Source: Clostridia bacterium (lineage in GTDB: Bacteria; Bacillota; Clostridia; Christensenellales; CAG-138). From it: a DNA stretch of 64,000 nucleotides. The translations under genes were made by a program, and so were the position numbers. The notes below the pieces were generated by a model. That model ran no database searches. It worked only from the letters and a program-made list of their open reading frames with translations, and was not told the origin of the DNA. Position 1 is the first letter of the stretch. Each line of letters begins with the position of its first letter. Shown one piece after another: positions 1 to 7,168 of the stretch. The DNA lies in assembly GCA_017428025.1 (NCBI GenBank), contig JAFRRO010000015.1, positions 1-64,000 on the forward strand. The letters are read 5' to 3'.

Positions 1-441
1 AGACGGCAGCTGTTGATCGACGGCATGACGGCGGAGCTTGCGTCCGGTTCGGCATACAGCTATCTCGATCTGTGCACCGCCTACGAAAGCTTCCTTCTGA
101 CCGGCACGATCCGCTTCGAGAAGAACGGCACGTTCGGACTTGCGTTCGACTACAACGGCAGAACGGACAAGTATAAGACGATCACGCTGGATCCTTCCGG
201 TGACAAGCTGTCTTTGCAGTTCAATGAGGGCAGCACGCTGATCACCGAAACGCCCGCCGCGATCGAACCGGGCAAGGACTACACGTTCACCTACGTGCAG
301 GAAGGCTCGGTCGGCATCTTCACGCTCGACGGCATCGCTTCGCTGACGGTTCGCCTGTACGGCGTTTCCGGCAAGCCCGTCCGTCTGTTCACGGAGAACA
401 ACACCGTGACGATTTCCGATCTGAAGCAATATACGCGATAA
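1..441 (+). CDS. C-terminal part of a probable glycoside hydrolase (beta-sandwich domain), 5' end outside window
   Basis: The reading frame is open from the first base and ends with TAA at 439-441, so only the last ~146 residues are present. They are rich in alternating beta strands (LTGTIRFEKNGTFGLAFDY, VGIFTLDGIASLTVRLYG, FTENNTVTISDL). This resembles the C-terminal beta-sandwich of GH32 fructan hydrolases and related glycosidases. No catalytic residues are in view. It lies 17 bp upstream of a DUF624 gene and a GH32 sucrose-6-phosphate hydrolase, so a role in fructan or sucrose breakdown is inferred from context. It could also be another carbohydrate-binding beta-sandwich. Confidence 0.5.
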   Translation, partial: RRQLLIDGMTAELASGSAYSYLDLCTAYESFLLTGTIRFEKNGTFGLAFDYNGRTDKYKTITLDPSGDKLSLQFNEGSTLITETPAAIEPGKDYTFTYVQEGSVGIFTLDGIASLTVRLYGVSGKPVRLFTENNTVTISDLKQYTR

Positions 442-458
442 CGAAAGGAGACCTTCCG

Positions 459-1103
459 ATGCGGAAGCTGCTCGACATCAACAATCCGATCATGCGCGGG
501 CTGGTCGCGATCTTTGATCTCATCGTACTCAGCGTGCTGTGGGTGATCTTCTCCCTGCCGGTGGTCACGATGGGCGCTGCGTCCGCCGCGCTGTATCACG
601 CGGTCTATCACCACGTCCGAAAGGGAGAGGACTATCTCTTCAACAGCTTCTGGTCGGCGTTCAGGGAAAATTTCAAGCGGCAGACGCTTTGCTGGCTGGT
701 GCCGCTTGCGCTGCTCGCATTGCTGACCGTCGACGCGATCATCCTGCGCAGCATGTATCTCGGCGGAAAACCGCTCGGCTGGCTCTATTATGCGGTGCTG
801 GCGATCATCGCCTTTGTGTCGGTGTGGACGGTGTACCTTGCGGCGTACGGCGCACGGTTCAACGGAACGGTCAAAGAAGTATTGAAATACAGCTTCATCC
901 TGTTCCGCGCGCATCCGCTGCTGATGCTCAGCGTGATGGTACTCGTGCTCGGCGGGATCGCGCTTGCGCTGACGCTGCCCGCGTTTGTGATCCTGATCCC
1001 GGCGGGCGTGTATCTCGGCGCGACGTTTCCGATCGAAGCAGCGTTCAGAAAGCATATGCGACCGGAAGATCTGGAACGTATGCAAGGGGAGAATGAGAAA
1101 TGA
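459..1103 (+). CDS. DUF624 (YesL-like) integral membrane protein
   Basis: A 214-residue polytopic membrane protein. Hydrophobic segments lie at about residues 17-45, 78-95, 107-130 and 150-190. The N-terminal NNPIMRGLVAIFDLIVLSVLW stretch and the LPVVTMGAASAALYH motif are typical of DUF624/YesL proteins. These sit beside sugar transporters or glycosidases in Firmicutes and have no established biochemical role. The start is preceded by a clear AGGAG (gaaaggagaccttccgATG). Its last codons overlap the next gene (ATGA at 1100-1103), so the two are translationally coupled within the sugar operon. Confidence 0.8.
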   Translation: MRKLLDINNPIMRGLVAIFDLIVLSVLWVIFSLPVVTMGAASAALYHAVYHHVRKGEDYLFNSFWSAFRENFKRQTLCWLVPLALLALLTVDAIILRSMYLGGKPLGWLYYAVLAIIAFVSVWTVYLAAYGARFNGTVKEVLKYSFILFRAHPLLMLSVMVLVLGGIALALTLPAFVILIPAGVYLGATFPIEAAFRKHMRPEDLERMQGENEK

Positions 1104-2587
1104 AACAGAAACTGCTGTTTGCAAGAGCATATGAGAAAGAAGCGGCAAAGCTGATCCCGGATGAAGCGCGTCCGCTGTTCCATCTGACACCCTATACGGG
1201 CTGGATGAACGATCCGAACGGATTCTCCTTCTATCAGGGCAAATTCCATTTATTCTATCAGTACAATCCGTACGACACGGTGTGGGATTCCATGCATTGG
1301 GGACATGCGGTAAGCGCTGACCTTCTGAAATGGGAGTATCTGCCCGCGGCTCTCGCGCCGGACAAACCGTATGACGACTTCGGCTGCTTCTCCGGCAGTG
1401 CGATCGAGCTCGACGACGGAAAACAGCTCCTGCTCTATACCGGTGTGCGCAAAGAGGGCGGGGAAGGCGAGAATCTGGACGTCCAGACGCAGTGCGTTGC
1501 CATCGGTGACGGACTGAATTACCGGAAGATCGCGCAGAATCCGGTTCTCGATGAAACGGACCTGCCGGAAGGGTGTGAACGCGCAAACTTCCGCGATCCA
1601 AAGATCTGGAGAGAAGCGGACGGCAGCTTTCGCTGTATCGTCGGCACCTGTGAAAAAAACGGGCTCGGAAAACTGCTGTTGTATCGCAGCGCCGACGGAA
1701 TCAAATGGGAATTTGAAAGCATCCTGATCGAAAACGACGGACGGCTCGGGCTGATGTGGGAATGCCCGGATCTGTTCGAACTGGACGGCAAGGCCGTGCT
1801 TCTCGTCAGCCCGCAGGATATGCTTCCCAAGTGCTTCGAGTATCACAACGGAAACGGCAATGTCTGCCTGATCGGCACGTTTGACAAAGAGAACGGGCAT
1901 TTCCTGCCGGAAAGCGATCACGCGGTCGATTACGGCATCGACTTTTATGCGCCGACGACGCTGCTTGCGCCGGACGGACGCCGCATCATGATCGGCTGGA
2001 TGCAGAATTGGGACACGACCAAGCTGACCGGCCGAAAGGATCGCAGATGGTTCGGGCAGATGACGCTTCCGCGGGAGCTTTCGATCCGAAACGGAAGGCT
2101 TTATCAGCAGCCGATCCGTGAGCTCGAGCAATACCGCAGCGGCTGCGTTCGCTTTGAAAGCAGAAAGATCGAAGGCGAAACGCGCCTTGACGGCGTGACG
2201 GGCAGGACGGTCGATCTCGAGCTGACGATCCGTCCGGATCATTCGACGGTGATGTATCACAGCTTTGCGATCCGTTTCATGCAGAACGAACAGTTCCACA
2301 CCGAGCTCAGTTACCGTCCGTATGAATCGCTGCTGCGGATCGATCGCAAGTTTTCCGGATCGCGCCGTGCGTATATCCATCAGCGGCGCTGCTACGTTCC
2401 GCCGCGCAACGGTGAGATCAAGCTTCGGCTGATCCTCGATCGGTTCAGCGCCGAAGTGTTCATCAACGACGGCGAGCAGGTCATGACGGCAACGGTTTTG
2501 ACCGAACTCTCCGCAAGCGACATCTCCTTCCATGTGGACGGACGCGTCTTCATGGACGTCACAAAATACGATCTGTTTCAGGAATAA
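1100..2587 (+). CDS. scrB: Glycoside hydrolase family 32, sucrose-6-phosphate hydrolase / beta-fructofuranosidase
   Basis: A 495-residue GH32 enzyme with no signal peptide, hence probably cytoplasmic. It carries the family signature WMNDPNG at residues 35-41 (nucleophile Asp38), FRDP at 164-167 (transition-state Asp) and WECPD at 220-224 (acid/base Glu221). The C-terminal beta-sandwich follows from about residue 345 and ends with FHVDGRVFMDVTKYDLF. The known reaction is hydrolysis of the fructosyl bond of sucrose-6-phosphate or related fructosides. The fructokinase gene starts 3 bp downstream, which fits sucrose or fructan catabolism. Phosphorylated versus free sucrose as substrate cannot be decided here because no PTS gene is visible. 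Confidence 0.9.
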   Translation: MKQKLLFARAYEKEAAKLIPDEARPLFHLTPYTGWMNDPNGFSFYQGKFHLFYQYNPYDTVWDSMHWGHAVSADLLKWEYLPAALAPDKPYDDFGCFSGSAIELDDGKQLLLYTGVRKEGGEGENLDVQTQCVAIGDGLNYRKIAQNPVLDETDLPEGCERANFRDPKIWREADGSFRCIVGTCEKNGLGKLLLYRSADGIKWEFESILIENDGRLGLMWECPDLFELDGKAVLLVSPQDMLPKCFEYHNGNGNVCLIGTFDKENGHFLPESDHAVDYGIDFYAPTTLLAPDGRRIMIGWMQNWDTTKLTGRKDRRWFGQMTLPRELSIRNGRLYQQPIRELEQYRSGCVRFESRKIEGETRLDGVTGRTVDLELTIRPDHSTVMYHSFAIRFMQNEQFHTELSYRPYESLLRIDRKFSGSRRAYIHQRRCYVPPRNGEIKLRLILDRFSAEVFINDGEQVMTATVLTELSASDISFHVDGRVFMDVTKYDLFQE

Positions 2588-2590
2588 GCT

Positions 2591-3550
2591 ATGAAATCGT
2601 TTGATGTGGTCGCCCTCGGCGAACTTCTCATTGACTTTACCGAGCACGGACTGAGCGAGCAGGGTAACCCGCTTTGGGAGGCAAATCCCGGCGGCGCGCC
2701 GTGTAACGTGCTCGCGATGCTAAGTAAACTCGGCAGAAAGACTGCCTTCATCGGCAAAGTCGGAAACGACGTTTATGGGCGTCAGCTTCGCGCTGTCGTA
2801 TCCGAAGCGGGCATCGATACGTCCACACTCTTAGACGATCCTTCGGTGCATACGACGCTTGCGGTCGTACATACGTTCGAAAACGGCGATCGCGACTTCT
2901 CGTTCTACCGCAATCCCGGCGCGGATATGATGCTTTCCGCGAACGATCTGCCCATGTCCATGCTGCAGAATTGCAGGATCTTCCATTTCGGCACACTGTC
3001 CATGACGCATGAGGGCGTGCGCGAAGCGACCGTACAGGCGGTGCAGTACGCAAAAGCATGCGGGGCGATCATTTCGTTCGATCCGAACCTGCGTCCGCCG
3101 CTGTGGAGTTCGCTTGCCGAGGCAAGAACGCAGATCGGCTGGGGTCTTAATCACAGCGACGTTGTCAAGATCGCCGATAACGAACTCGAGTTTCTCACCG
3201 GCGAAACCGACTTTGACAAAGGCGCGGCGATCCTTCGTGAATGGTTTCCGAACATCCGGCTTCTGAACGTGACCGCGGGACCCGAGGGCAGCTATTGCTA
3301 CTATGACAAAACGCGCGTCTATGTCTCTGCATTCCTTTTAGGCGGCACGATCGAAACGACCGGTGCGGGCGACACGTTCTGCGCGTGCGTGCTGCACGAC
3401 GTGCTCGAAAACGGCCTTGATGACCGCACGGAAGAAAGCTTAACGAATATGCTCCGCTATGCCAACGCGGCGGCATATCTCGTTACCACCAAGAAGGGCG
3501 CCATCCGCTCCATGCCGGCGCCCGAAGATATCGACCGGGTACTTTCATGA
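2591..3550 (+). CDS. scrK: Fructokinase, PfkB-family carbohydrate kinase
   Basis: A 319-residue ribokinase-fold kinase. The N-terminal substrate motif is GGAPCNVLAMLSKLG (about residues 35-49), followed by GKVGNDVYG. The C-terminal PfkB signature TTGAGDTFCACVL (about 256-268) contains the catalytic Asp of GAGD. It would phosphorylate the fructose released by the upstream GH32 enzyme to fructose-6-phosphate using ATP in the cytoplasm. It is the last gene of the operon. The ATG follows the GH32 stop by 3 bp, with AGGAA upstream. A strong hairpin lies just after the stop. Confidence 0.88.
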   Translation: MKSFDVVALGELLIDFTEHGLSEQGNPLWEANPGGAPCNVLAMLSKLGRKTAFIGKVGNDVYGRQLRAVVSEAGIDTSTLLDDPSVHTTLAVVHTFENGDRDFSFYRNPGADMMLSANDLPMSMLQNCRIFHFGTLSMTHEGVREATVQAVQYAKACGAIISFDPNLRPPLWSSLAEARTQIGWGLNHSDVVKIADNELEFLTGETDFDKGAAILREWFPNIRLLNVTAGPEGSYCYYDKTRVYVSAFLLGGTIETTGAGDTFCACVLHDVLENGLDDRTEESLTNMLRYANAAAYLVTTKKGAIRSMPAPEDIDRVLS

Positions 3551-3564
3551 TTACCCCCTCCTGT

Positions 3565-3600
3565 CAAACGCCCCGCCGGCGACGAACGGCGGGGCGTTTG
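3565..3600 (+). terminator. Hairpin after the sugar operon
   Basis: A perfect 13-bp stem: CAAACGCCCCGCC (3565-3577) pairs with GGCGGGGCGTTTG (3588-3600) around a 10-base loop. It sits 15 bp after the fructokinase stop. There is no long T-run, so termination efficiency is uncertain. Confidence 0.7.
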
Positions 3601-3965
3601 GCATATCACATCGAATCATCTTTCATGCGGGCGAAGACAGAAAAGAGTATACTCGGACAAGCGCAGAATTGAGTCGAAAAAGCATCAGTTTTTGGAGTTG
3701 TTGGAAAATTGTTGGAAATAGAAGGCCGTTCGTCCATTATCGAGGAGAGGCGGATAAATGAAAAAGCCCCAGAATTGGGGCTTTTTCAGTGGTTGCGGGG
3801 GAGATTTTCATCCGTTACACCGACGAAAACTTCCCGTTTCTGCTGGGCAGAGAACTGCGATTATACCTGTGATTTTCTTGAAATAATAACAAAGCACGAT
3901 GACAACATCGTGCTGTTTTATTGCAGAAATATGATCGACAAACCGGAATTTGTCAAGATAATTTA
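3601..3965. other. Gene-free AT-richer stretch with degenerate mobile-element debris
   Basis: I see no credible gene here. Bases 3668-3720 read on the plus strand as a short basic/aromatic peptide tail (SKKHQFLELLENCWK then TAG). That is the kind of tail seen on tyrosine integrases, but it is too short to assign. It is followed by the terminator-plus-tRNA-end remnant at 3762-3803. The base composition is clearly more AT-rich than the flanking operons. Confidence 0.4.
3762..3803 (-). other. Remnant of a tRNA-fMet 3' end plus terminator (candidate attachment site)
   Basis: On the minus strand this reads CCCCCGCAACCA followed directly by the hairpin aaaaagcccc-aattct-ggggcttttt. The 12 bases TGGTTGCGGGGG at 3792-3803 are identical to the 3' end, including CCA, of the intact initiator tRNA gene ending at 4991. 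Both copies are followed by a Rho-independent terminator in the same geometry. This is what integration into a tRNA 3' end leaves behind. The rest of the tRNA is absent here. The att interpretation is inference. Confidence 0.5.
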
Positions 3966-4526
3966 TTATTCGTTCCACTCTTTTCTCAGAATGGCGTACT
4001 GATACGTGTTTTCGTAATGCGGTGTGCCATCCGGGTTATTAACGAACGAGATGAATTCCAGAAACAGTCCTTCGCGGCGCATTCCGAGCTTTTCGCAAAG
4101 ACGCTGACTCGGTTTGTTATAGTCCTCGGTATATGCGTATATCCGACGCGCGCCTTTTTCATTGAACAGATAGTCAAAGAAAGCGTGCGCGGCTTCGTAG
4201 GCGTAACCTTTGCCGGTGTAGTTCAGATTCAGCATCCAGCAGGGGCTGAACGTGTCCTGCGGCGAGTTTTCGCCCTCGTGCGGCTCTCCGGCTTCGGGAA
4301 ACGCGTCGATCTCGCCGATCACCTTGCCGCTGTCTTTCAGTGTAATGGCAAAGTAGTATTCGGTCTCGCCAACGCGCTTTTTCATTTCCGCCTTTGCGTC
4401 CTCAATCGTATCCAACTTCATCGACGCAAAGCAGTTGACCGCCGGTTTATGTAAGTATTCAAATACGTCTTCCGCATCCGTTTCAACGAACGGACGAAGT
4501 ATAAGTCTTTCGGTATCAATTATCAT
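3966..4526 (-). CDS. GNAT-family N-acetyltransferase (RimJ/RimL-like)
   Basis: A 186-residue protein starting MIIDTERLILRPFVETDAEDV, the typical opening of the Acetyltransf_3/RimJ-RimL group. The central acetyl-CoA-binding part includes YAITLKDSGKVIGEID-like strands and NYTGKGYAYEAAHAFFDYLF (the Q/RxxGxG/A equivalent). The C-terminal NKPSQRLCEKLGMRREG motif is characteristic. I chose the ATG at 4526 because AGAGG lies 8 bases upstream and the family begins there; a longer frame upstream lacks such support. The substrate is unknown (protein N-terminus or small molecule). The gene lies inside the AT-richer patch between the two tRNA-fMet ends, suggesting it is accessory cargo. Confidence 0.85.
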   Translation of the reverse strand: MIIDTERLILRPFVETDAEDVFEYLHKPAVNCFASMKLDTIEDAKAEMKKRVGETEYYFAITLKDSGKVIGEIDAFPEAGEPHEGENSPQDTFSPCWMLNLNYTGKGYAYEAAHAFFDYLFNEKGARRIYAYTEDYNKPSQRLCEKLGMRREGLFLEFISFVNNPDGTPHYENTYQYAILRKEWNE

Positions 4527-4551
4527 TCTATTTGCCTCTTCAAACCGGGAA

Positions 4552-4734
4552 TTAAGAATATACCAATTCGAATTCTTCACACACAACTTGTGCGTTTTCG
4601 GTAAATGTTTTGTTTATTCTTGCGAGTTCACGAGTCAAAAAGTCTATGTGAACCTTTCTCCAATACTCTAATGATCTGTCGCCTTCGCCTTCCTTATAAG
4701 CATGTTCTGGTGAAACTTGATTAAATGCTATCAC
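4552..4734 (-). pseudogene. ASCH-domain protein, C-terminal fragment
   Basis: A 60-codon frame ending VVCEEFELVYS. Together with GEGDRSLEYWRKVHIDFLTREL this matches the C-terminal third of ASCH-domain proteins (an RNA-binding, PUA-like fold). Complete family members are usually 110-150 residues. Upstream there is an in-frame TAA just before the GTG codon and no remaining N-terminal beta-barrel, so the gene is truncated at its 5' end. It sits 25 bp upstream of the GNAT gene in the same orientation. Confidence 0.6.
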
Positions 4735-4849
4735 ATATAATTATAGCACAGAATATGTCATAAGCAAGGATCATCCAAAAGGATAATTTGCATAATAGGT
4801 TTTCGGACCTGTTTGAAATATTAAAAGTTCTTATCATTTTATGCATAAA

Positions 4850-4975
4850 ATGCTGAAAACGACGAGTGCTGAACTGTGTCTCTCTAAAGCCGGTGTCGTC
4901 AAAGTGTCGTCAAAGTGTCGTCAAAACCCCAAAATCGACGGCTTGCGAAAGAGCCAAAAAGGAAAAATGCCCTAA
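4850..4975 (+). pseudogene. Possible C-terminal tail of a lost integrase
   Basis: A 41-codon frame ending in a basic tail (KCRQNPKIDGLRKSQKGKMP) only 15 bp from the tRNA-fMet 3' end and convergent with it. That is the position an integrase gene takes in tRNA-integrated elements. The frame contains three tandem 11-bp copies of gtgtcgtcaaa (4893-4925). No catalytic Arg-His-Arg-Tyr residues are present, so identification rests only on position and composition and is weak. Confidence 0.25.
4893..4925. repeat. Three tandem 11-bp repeats (gtgtcgtcaaa)
   Basis: The unit gtgtcgtcaaa occurs at 4893-4903, 4904-4914 and 4915-4925 with no mismatch. It is too short and without spacers, so it is not a CRISPR. 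It lies at the edge of the probable element next to tRNA-fMet. Confidence 0.8.
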
Positions 4976-4990
4976 ATTAGGGCACTTTTT
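4961..4990 (-). terminator. Rho-independent terminator of tRNA-fMet
   Basis: On the minus strand the stem TGCCCTA/TAGGGCA (4968-4974 with 4978-4984) follows the tRNA CCA end and is followed by a run of T (A's at 4963-4967 on the plus strand). Confidence 0.85.
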
Positions 4991-5066
4991 TGGTTGCGGG
5001 GGCAGGACTTGAACCTGCGGCCTCCGGGTTATGAGCCCGACGAGCTACCGACTGCTCCACCCCGCG
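4991..5066 (-). tRNA. Initiator tRNA-fMet (CAU)
   Basis: A 76-nt cloverleaf on the minus strand that starts CGCGGGG and ends CCCCGCA-A-CCA, with the CCA encoded. Three features mark it as initiator rather than elongator tRNA-Met: the unpaired C1:A72 at the top of the acceptor stem, three consecutive G:C pairs in the anticodon stem (GGG CTCATAA CCC), and the anticodon CAU. The T arm is GGTTCAAGTCC-like and the D arm GCAGTCGGTAGC. The 3' end is duplicated at 3792-3803. Confidence 0.97.
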
Positions 5067-5077
5067 ATGCAAAATGT

Positions 5078-5106
5078 ATTATATCGCGGATAGCGGGTGT
5101 TGTCAA
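5078..5106 (-). promoter_or_regulatory. Consensus promoter of tRNA-fMet
   Basis: On the minus strand: TTGACA (5101-5106), a 17-bp spacer, TATAAT (5078-5083), with the tRNA 5' end 11 bp further on. Both hexamers match the vegetative consensus exactly. Confidence 0.9.
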
Positions 5107-5148
5107 GCCTTTTGCGGGGATTTCTTGCACGAATCTGATCGAACCGCT

Positions 5149-5189
5149 GCGCTTGCCCTCTTTGCAAGCGCAAAGGAATGTGCTATACT
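5149..5189 (+). promoter_or_regulatory. Promoter with an overlapping inverted repeat, upstream of the YARHG operon
   Basis: TTGCAA (5162-5167), a 16-bp spacer and TATACT (5184-5189), 18 bp before the first ATG. An 8-bp inverted repeat, GCGCTTGC (5149-5156) and GCAAGCGC (5164-5171), covers the -35 element. It could be a repressor site; this is inference from its position. Confidence 0.6.
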
Positions 5190-5207
5190 ATACGTTACGA
5201 GGCAGCT

Positions 5208-6455
5208 ATGGAAGACAATGCAAAGCGAAACAAGCGCATCAGTATGCTCGCGTGGATCGGCACCGCCGCGGTGCTGACGGTCTGCGTGATCCTGATCGTC
5301 GCGGTTTCGCTGCGCGGGCATCTGACGGTGATCGATCTCGAAAACTACGTGGCGGTCGGCACGGACGCGGGCGGAAATCCCGCGGTGCTGCTCGACGTGG
5401 ACGCGATCCTCAGAGACCTGCATCTGCCGAACCCGAACCGTCCGGGCGTGGACATGCACGATTATCCGGATGTGGAAGCGCTCTGCACTGCGAAGATGCA
5501 TCTTTCGTACCTTTCGGACGACCGCATGCGCGTGACGATCGACGCGGACACGGACACGCTGCGCCGTTACGGGATCGCGTTCAAGGCGTTGAGCTGGGAA
5601 CAGCAGATCAAGGGCTTTGTGGAGGGTGAGACGCCGACGCCGGTTCCGACGCCTGCGGAGACGCCGAACACGTCCGCAAGTCCGGCGCCGTCGGTGCAGG
5701 ACGGGTTTCTGACGTCGCTGCTTGATGAGGACGGAAACGGCCTGAATCTGCGGATTGTGTGCGAAGCGGTACAAAATGAACGAGATTTTACCTGTAACGA
5801 GGTATTTGGAAACAATTTTGATACAACTAAGACACAAGTGGTGTTTATAGTATATACGGGAGGCGTGCATCACAACCTCTACCGCGCAAGCTACACGGCG
5901 ACGTACAAGCCGGAGGACGGGCAGGAGCCGATCACGATCTGGTTCACGGTCGACCTCTACGACCTGTATCGGTTCAACGGCGAGATCGGCTACGGGCAGA
6001 TCGACGTTTCGATGTGCGGCAGCGAGGAGGAGAGCAGGCACATCTCGAGCAACGGCAGCGTGACGCGGCTTTCCGGCGGCGGCGTCAAGGTGAGCGGCAA
6101 GAACGGCTTCGACCAGAACGGCTTCGTGCGTTTTCCCGACTGTCCGACGAGCTACCGCATGGCGAACGGCGTCTACTGGTCGCCGACCTACGACGCGCTG
6201 ACGGAGGACATGATCTGGAAGTTGACCGCGGTGGAGGGGCACTCGCTTGCAAATCTGCTGCGCTATGCCAGAAAGGAAATCTACGCGCGCTACTACACGG
6301 CGTTCGATCCCAAAACGGAACGCGAATTCGACGCGCACTACAAGTCGTACAAATGGTATCAGGCACGCGAGCCGGACCTCAGCGGCCTGATGACGGAAAC
6401 GGAGCGGCAGAACATCCGTCTGCTGCGTGAAATTCAATCCTTGATCGAGAAATAG
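5208..6455 (+). CDS. Membrane-anchored extracytoplasmic protein with C-terminal YARHG-like domain
   Basis: A 415-residue protein. It has one N-terminal transmembrane segment (about residues 11-34) and then a module starting VIDLENYVAVGTDAGGNPAVLLDVDAIL. A proline/threonine linker (about 145-165) follows, then a central beta-rich part. The C-terminal region contains LRYARKEIYARYYTAFD...YKSYKWYQ, a YARHG-like motif known from extracellular proteins of unknown function. The start ATG at 5208 has GAGG 7 bp upstream. The N-terminal module recurs twice in the protein at 7169, so the two are paralogues. It ends in TAG and the next gene starts 9 bp later. Function unknown; a cell-envelope sensing or surface role is only a guess. 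Confidence 0.75.
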   Translation: MEDNAKRNKRISMLAWIGTAAVLTVCVILIVAVSLRGHLTVIDLENYVAVGTDAGGNPAVLLDVDAILRDLHLPNPNRPGVDMHDYPDVEALCTAKMHLSYLSDDRMRVTIDADTDTLRRYGIAFKALSWEQQIKGFVEGETPTPVPTPAETPNTSASPAPSVQDGFLTSLLDEDGNGLNLRIVCEAVQNERDFTCNEVFGNNFDTTKTQVVFIVYTGGVHHNLYRASYTATYKPEDGQEPITIWFTVDLYDLYRFNGEIGYGQIDVSMCGSEEESRHISSNGSVTRLSGGGVKVSGKNGFDQNGFVRFPDCPTSYRMANGVYWSPTYDALTEDMIWKLTAVEGHSLANLLRYARKEIYARYYTAFDPKTEREFDAHYKSYKWYQAREPDLSGLMTETERQNIRLLREIQSLIEK

Positions 6456-6464
6456 GAGGCATGT

Positions 6465-7154
6465 ATGAAAACGATTCGTACCATCCTTGCGACCTTCGGG
6501 GTCACAACACTGCTTTACGGGCTGCTCGCGCTGATCGCGATGCGCCTGGACCTGACGTTCACCGGACGTTCGATCTATCAGCTGTTCCGCAGCACGGGCT
6601 TTCCCGCGCTGGTGCTCGGCATCGGCTGCATCCTTTCGTTCGTGATCATGACGATCGCGATCGTGGCGTTCCGTGACGACGGCACGCGCAAGAAGCACGA
6701 CATGTTCGAGGACGCGGACGACGAGGAATTCCTCGAGGAGGAAACCGTGCCCGCCGAACGCGCGCAGGAAGCGGACGAAAGCTGGTCCCCCGAGATCAAG
6801 CGCAAGCAGCGCAAAGCGCTCTTTGCGGGCGACAGCGAGGAGGACGAGGCGCCCGACCTGTTTGCGGACGAGGATGAGGAGCCGGAACAGCCGGAGTCCG
6901 TGATCCCGATCCGGCAGCGCGCGGAAGAACCCGAGCCTGAGCCCGAACCCGAGCCGGAACCGGAACCCGAACCCGAGCCTGAGCCGGAACCCGAGCCTGA
7001 GCCGGAGCCCGAACCGAAGCCCGATCCCGAGCCCGAACCGGAGCCCGATCCGGAGGCGGGCGCGGCGACGATCCAGAAGAAGCGCTGCATCTACTGCGGA
7101 GAGATCATCGACGCGGATTCCGCGTTCTGCAACTTCTGCGGCAAGCGCGTCTGA
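6465..7154 (+). CDS. Membrane protein with Glu-Pro repeat linker and C-terminal zinc ribbon
   Basis: A 229-residue protein. Two hydrophobic segments (about residues 5-30 and 45-67) are followed by a very acidic stretch and a long uninterrupted Glu-Pro repeat (about 148-195). A C-terminal zinc ribbon, [20 protein letters not shown], closes it, with two CxxC pairs able to bind one zinc. Such zinc-ribbon proteins occur beside membrane sensors in Clostridia; no activity is established. The Glu-Pro repeat would form an extended rod and the DNA behind it (about 6930-7050) is prone to slippage. The start is preceded by taGGAGGcatgt. It is the second gene of the operon. Confidence 0.75.
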   Translation: MKTIRTILATFGVTTLLYGLLALIAMRLDLTFTGRSIYQLFRSTGFPALVLGIGCILSFVIMTIAIVAFRDDGTRKKHDMFEDADDEEFLEEETVPAERAQEADESWSPEIKRKQRKALFAGDSEEDEAPDLFADEDEEPEQPESVIPIRQRAEEPEPEPEPEPEPEPEPEPEPEPEPEPEPEPKPDPEPEPEPDPEAGAATIQKKRCIYCGEIIDADSAFCNFCGKRV

Positions 7155-7168
7155 GGGGAGGGAACGGT

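Noticed and set aside
3709-4002. Plus-strand frame of 97 codons
   Set aside because: It reads through a terminator, the tRNA-end remnant and the antisense of the GNAT gene. No domain or convincing ribosome-binding site.
4893-4925. CRISPR-like array
   Set aside because: Three 11-bp units are directly adjacent with no spacers and no cas genes are nearby.
5208-7154. Readthrough fusion of the YARHG protein and the zinc-ribbon protein across TAG at 6455 (same frame)
   Set aside because: The TAG is followed by GGAGG and ATG at correct spacing, and the downstream product begins with its own membrane segment, so these are two genes.
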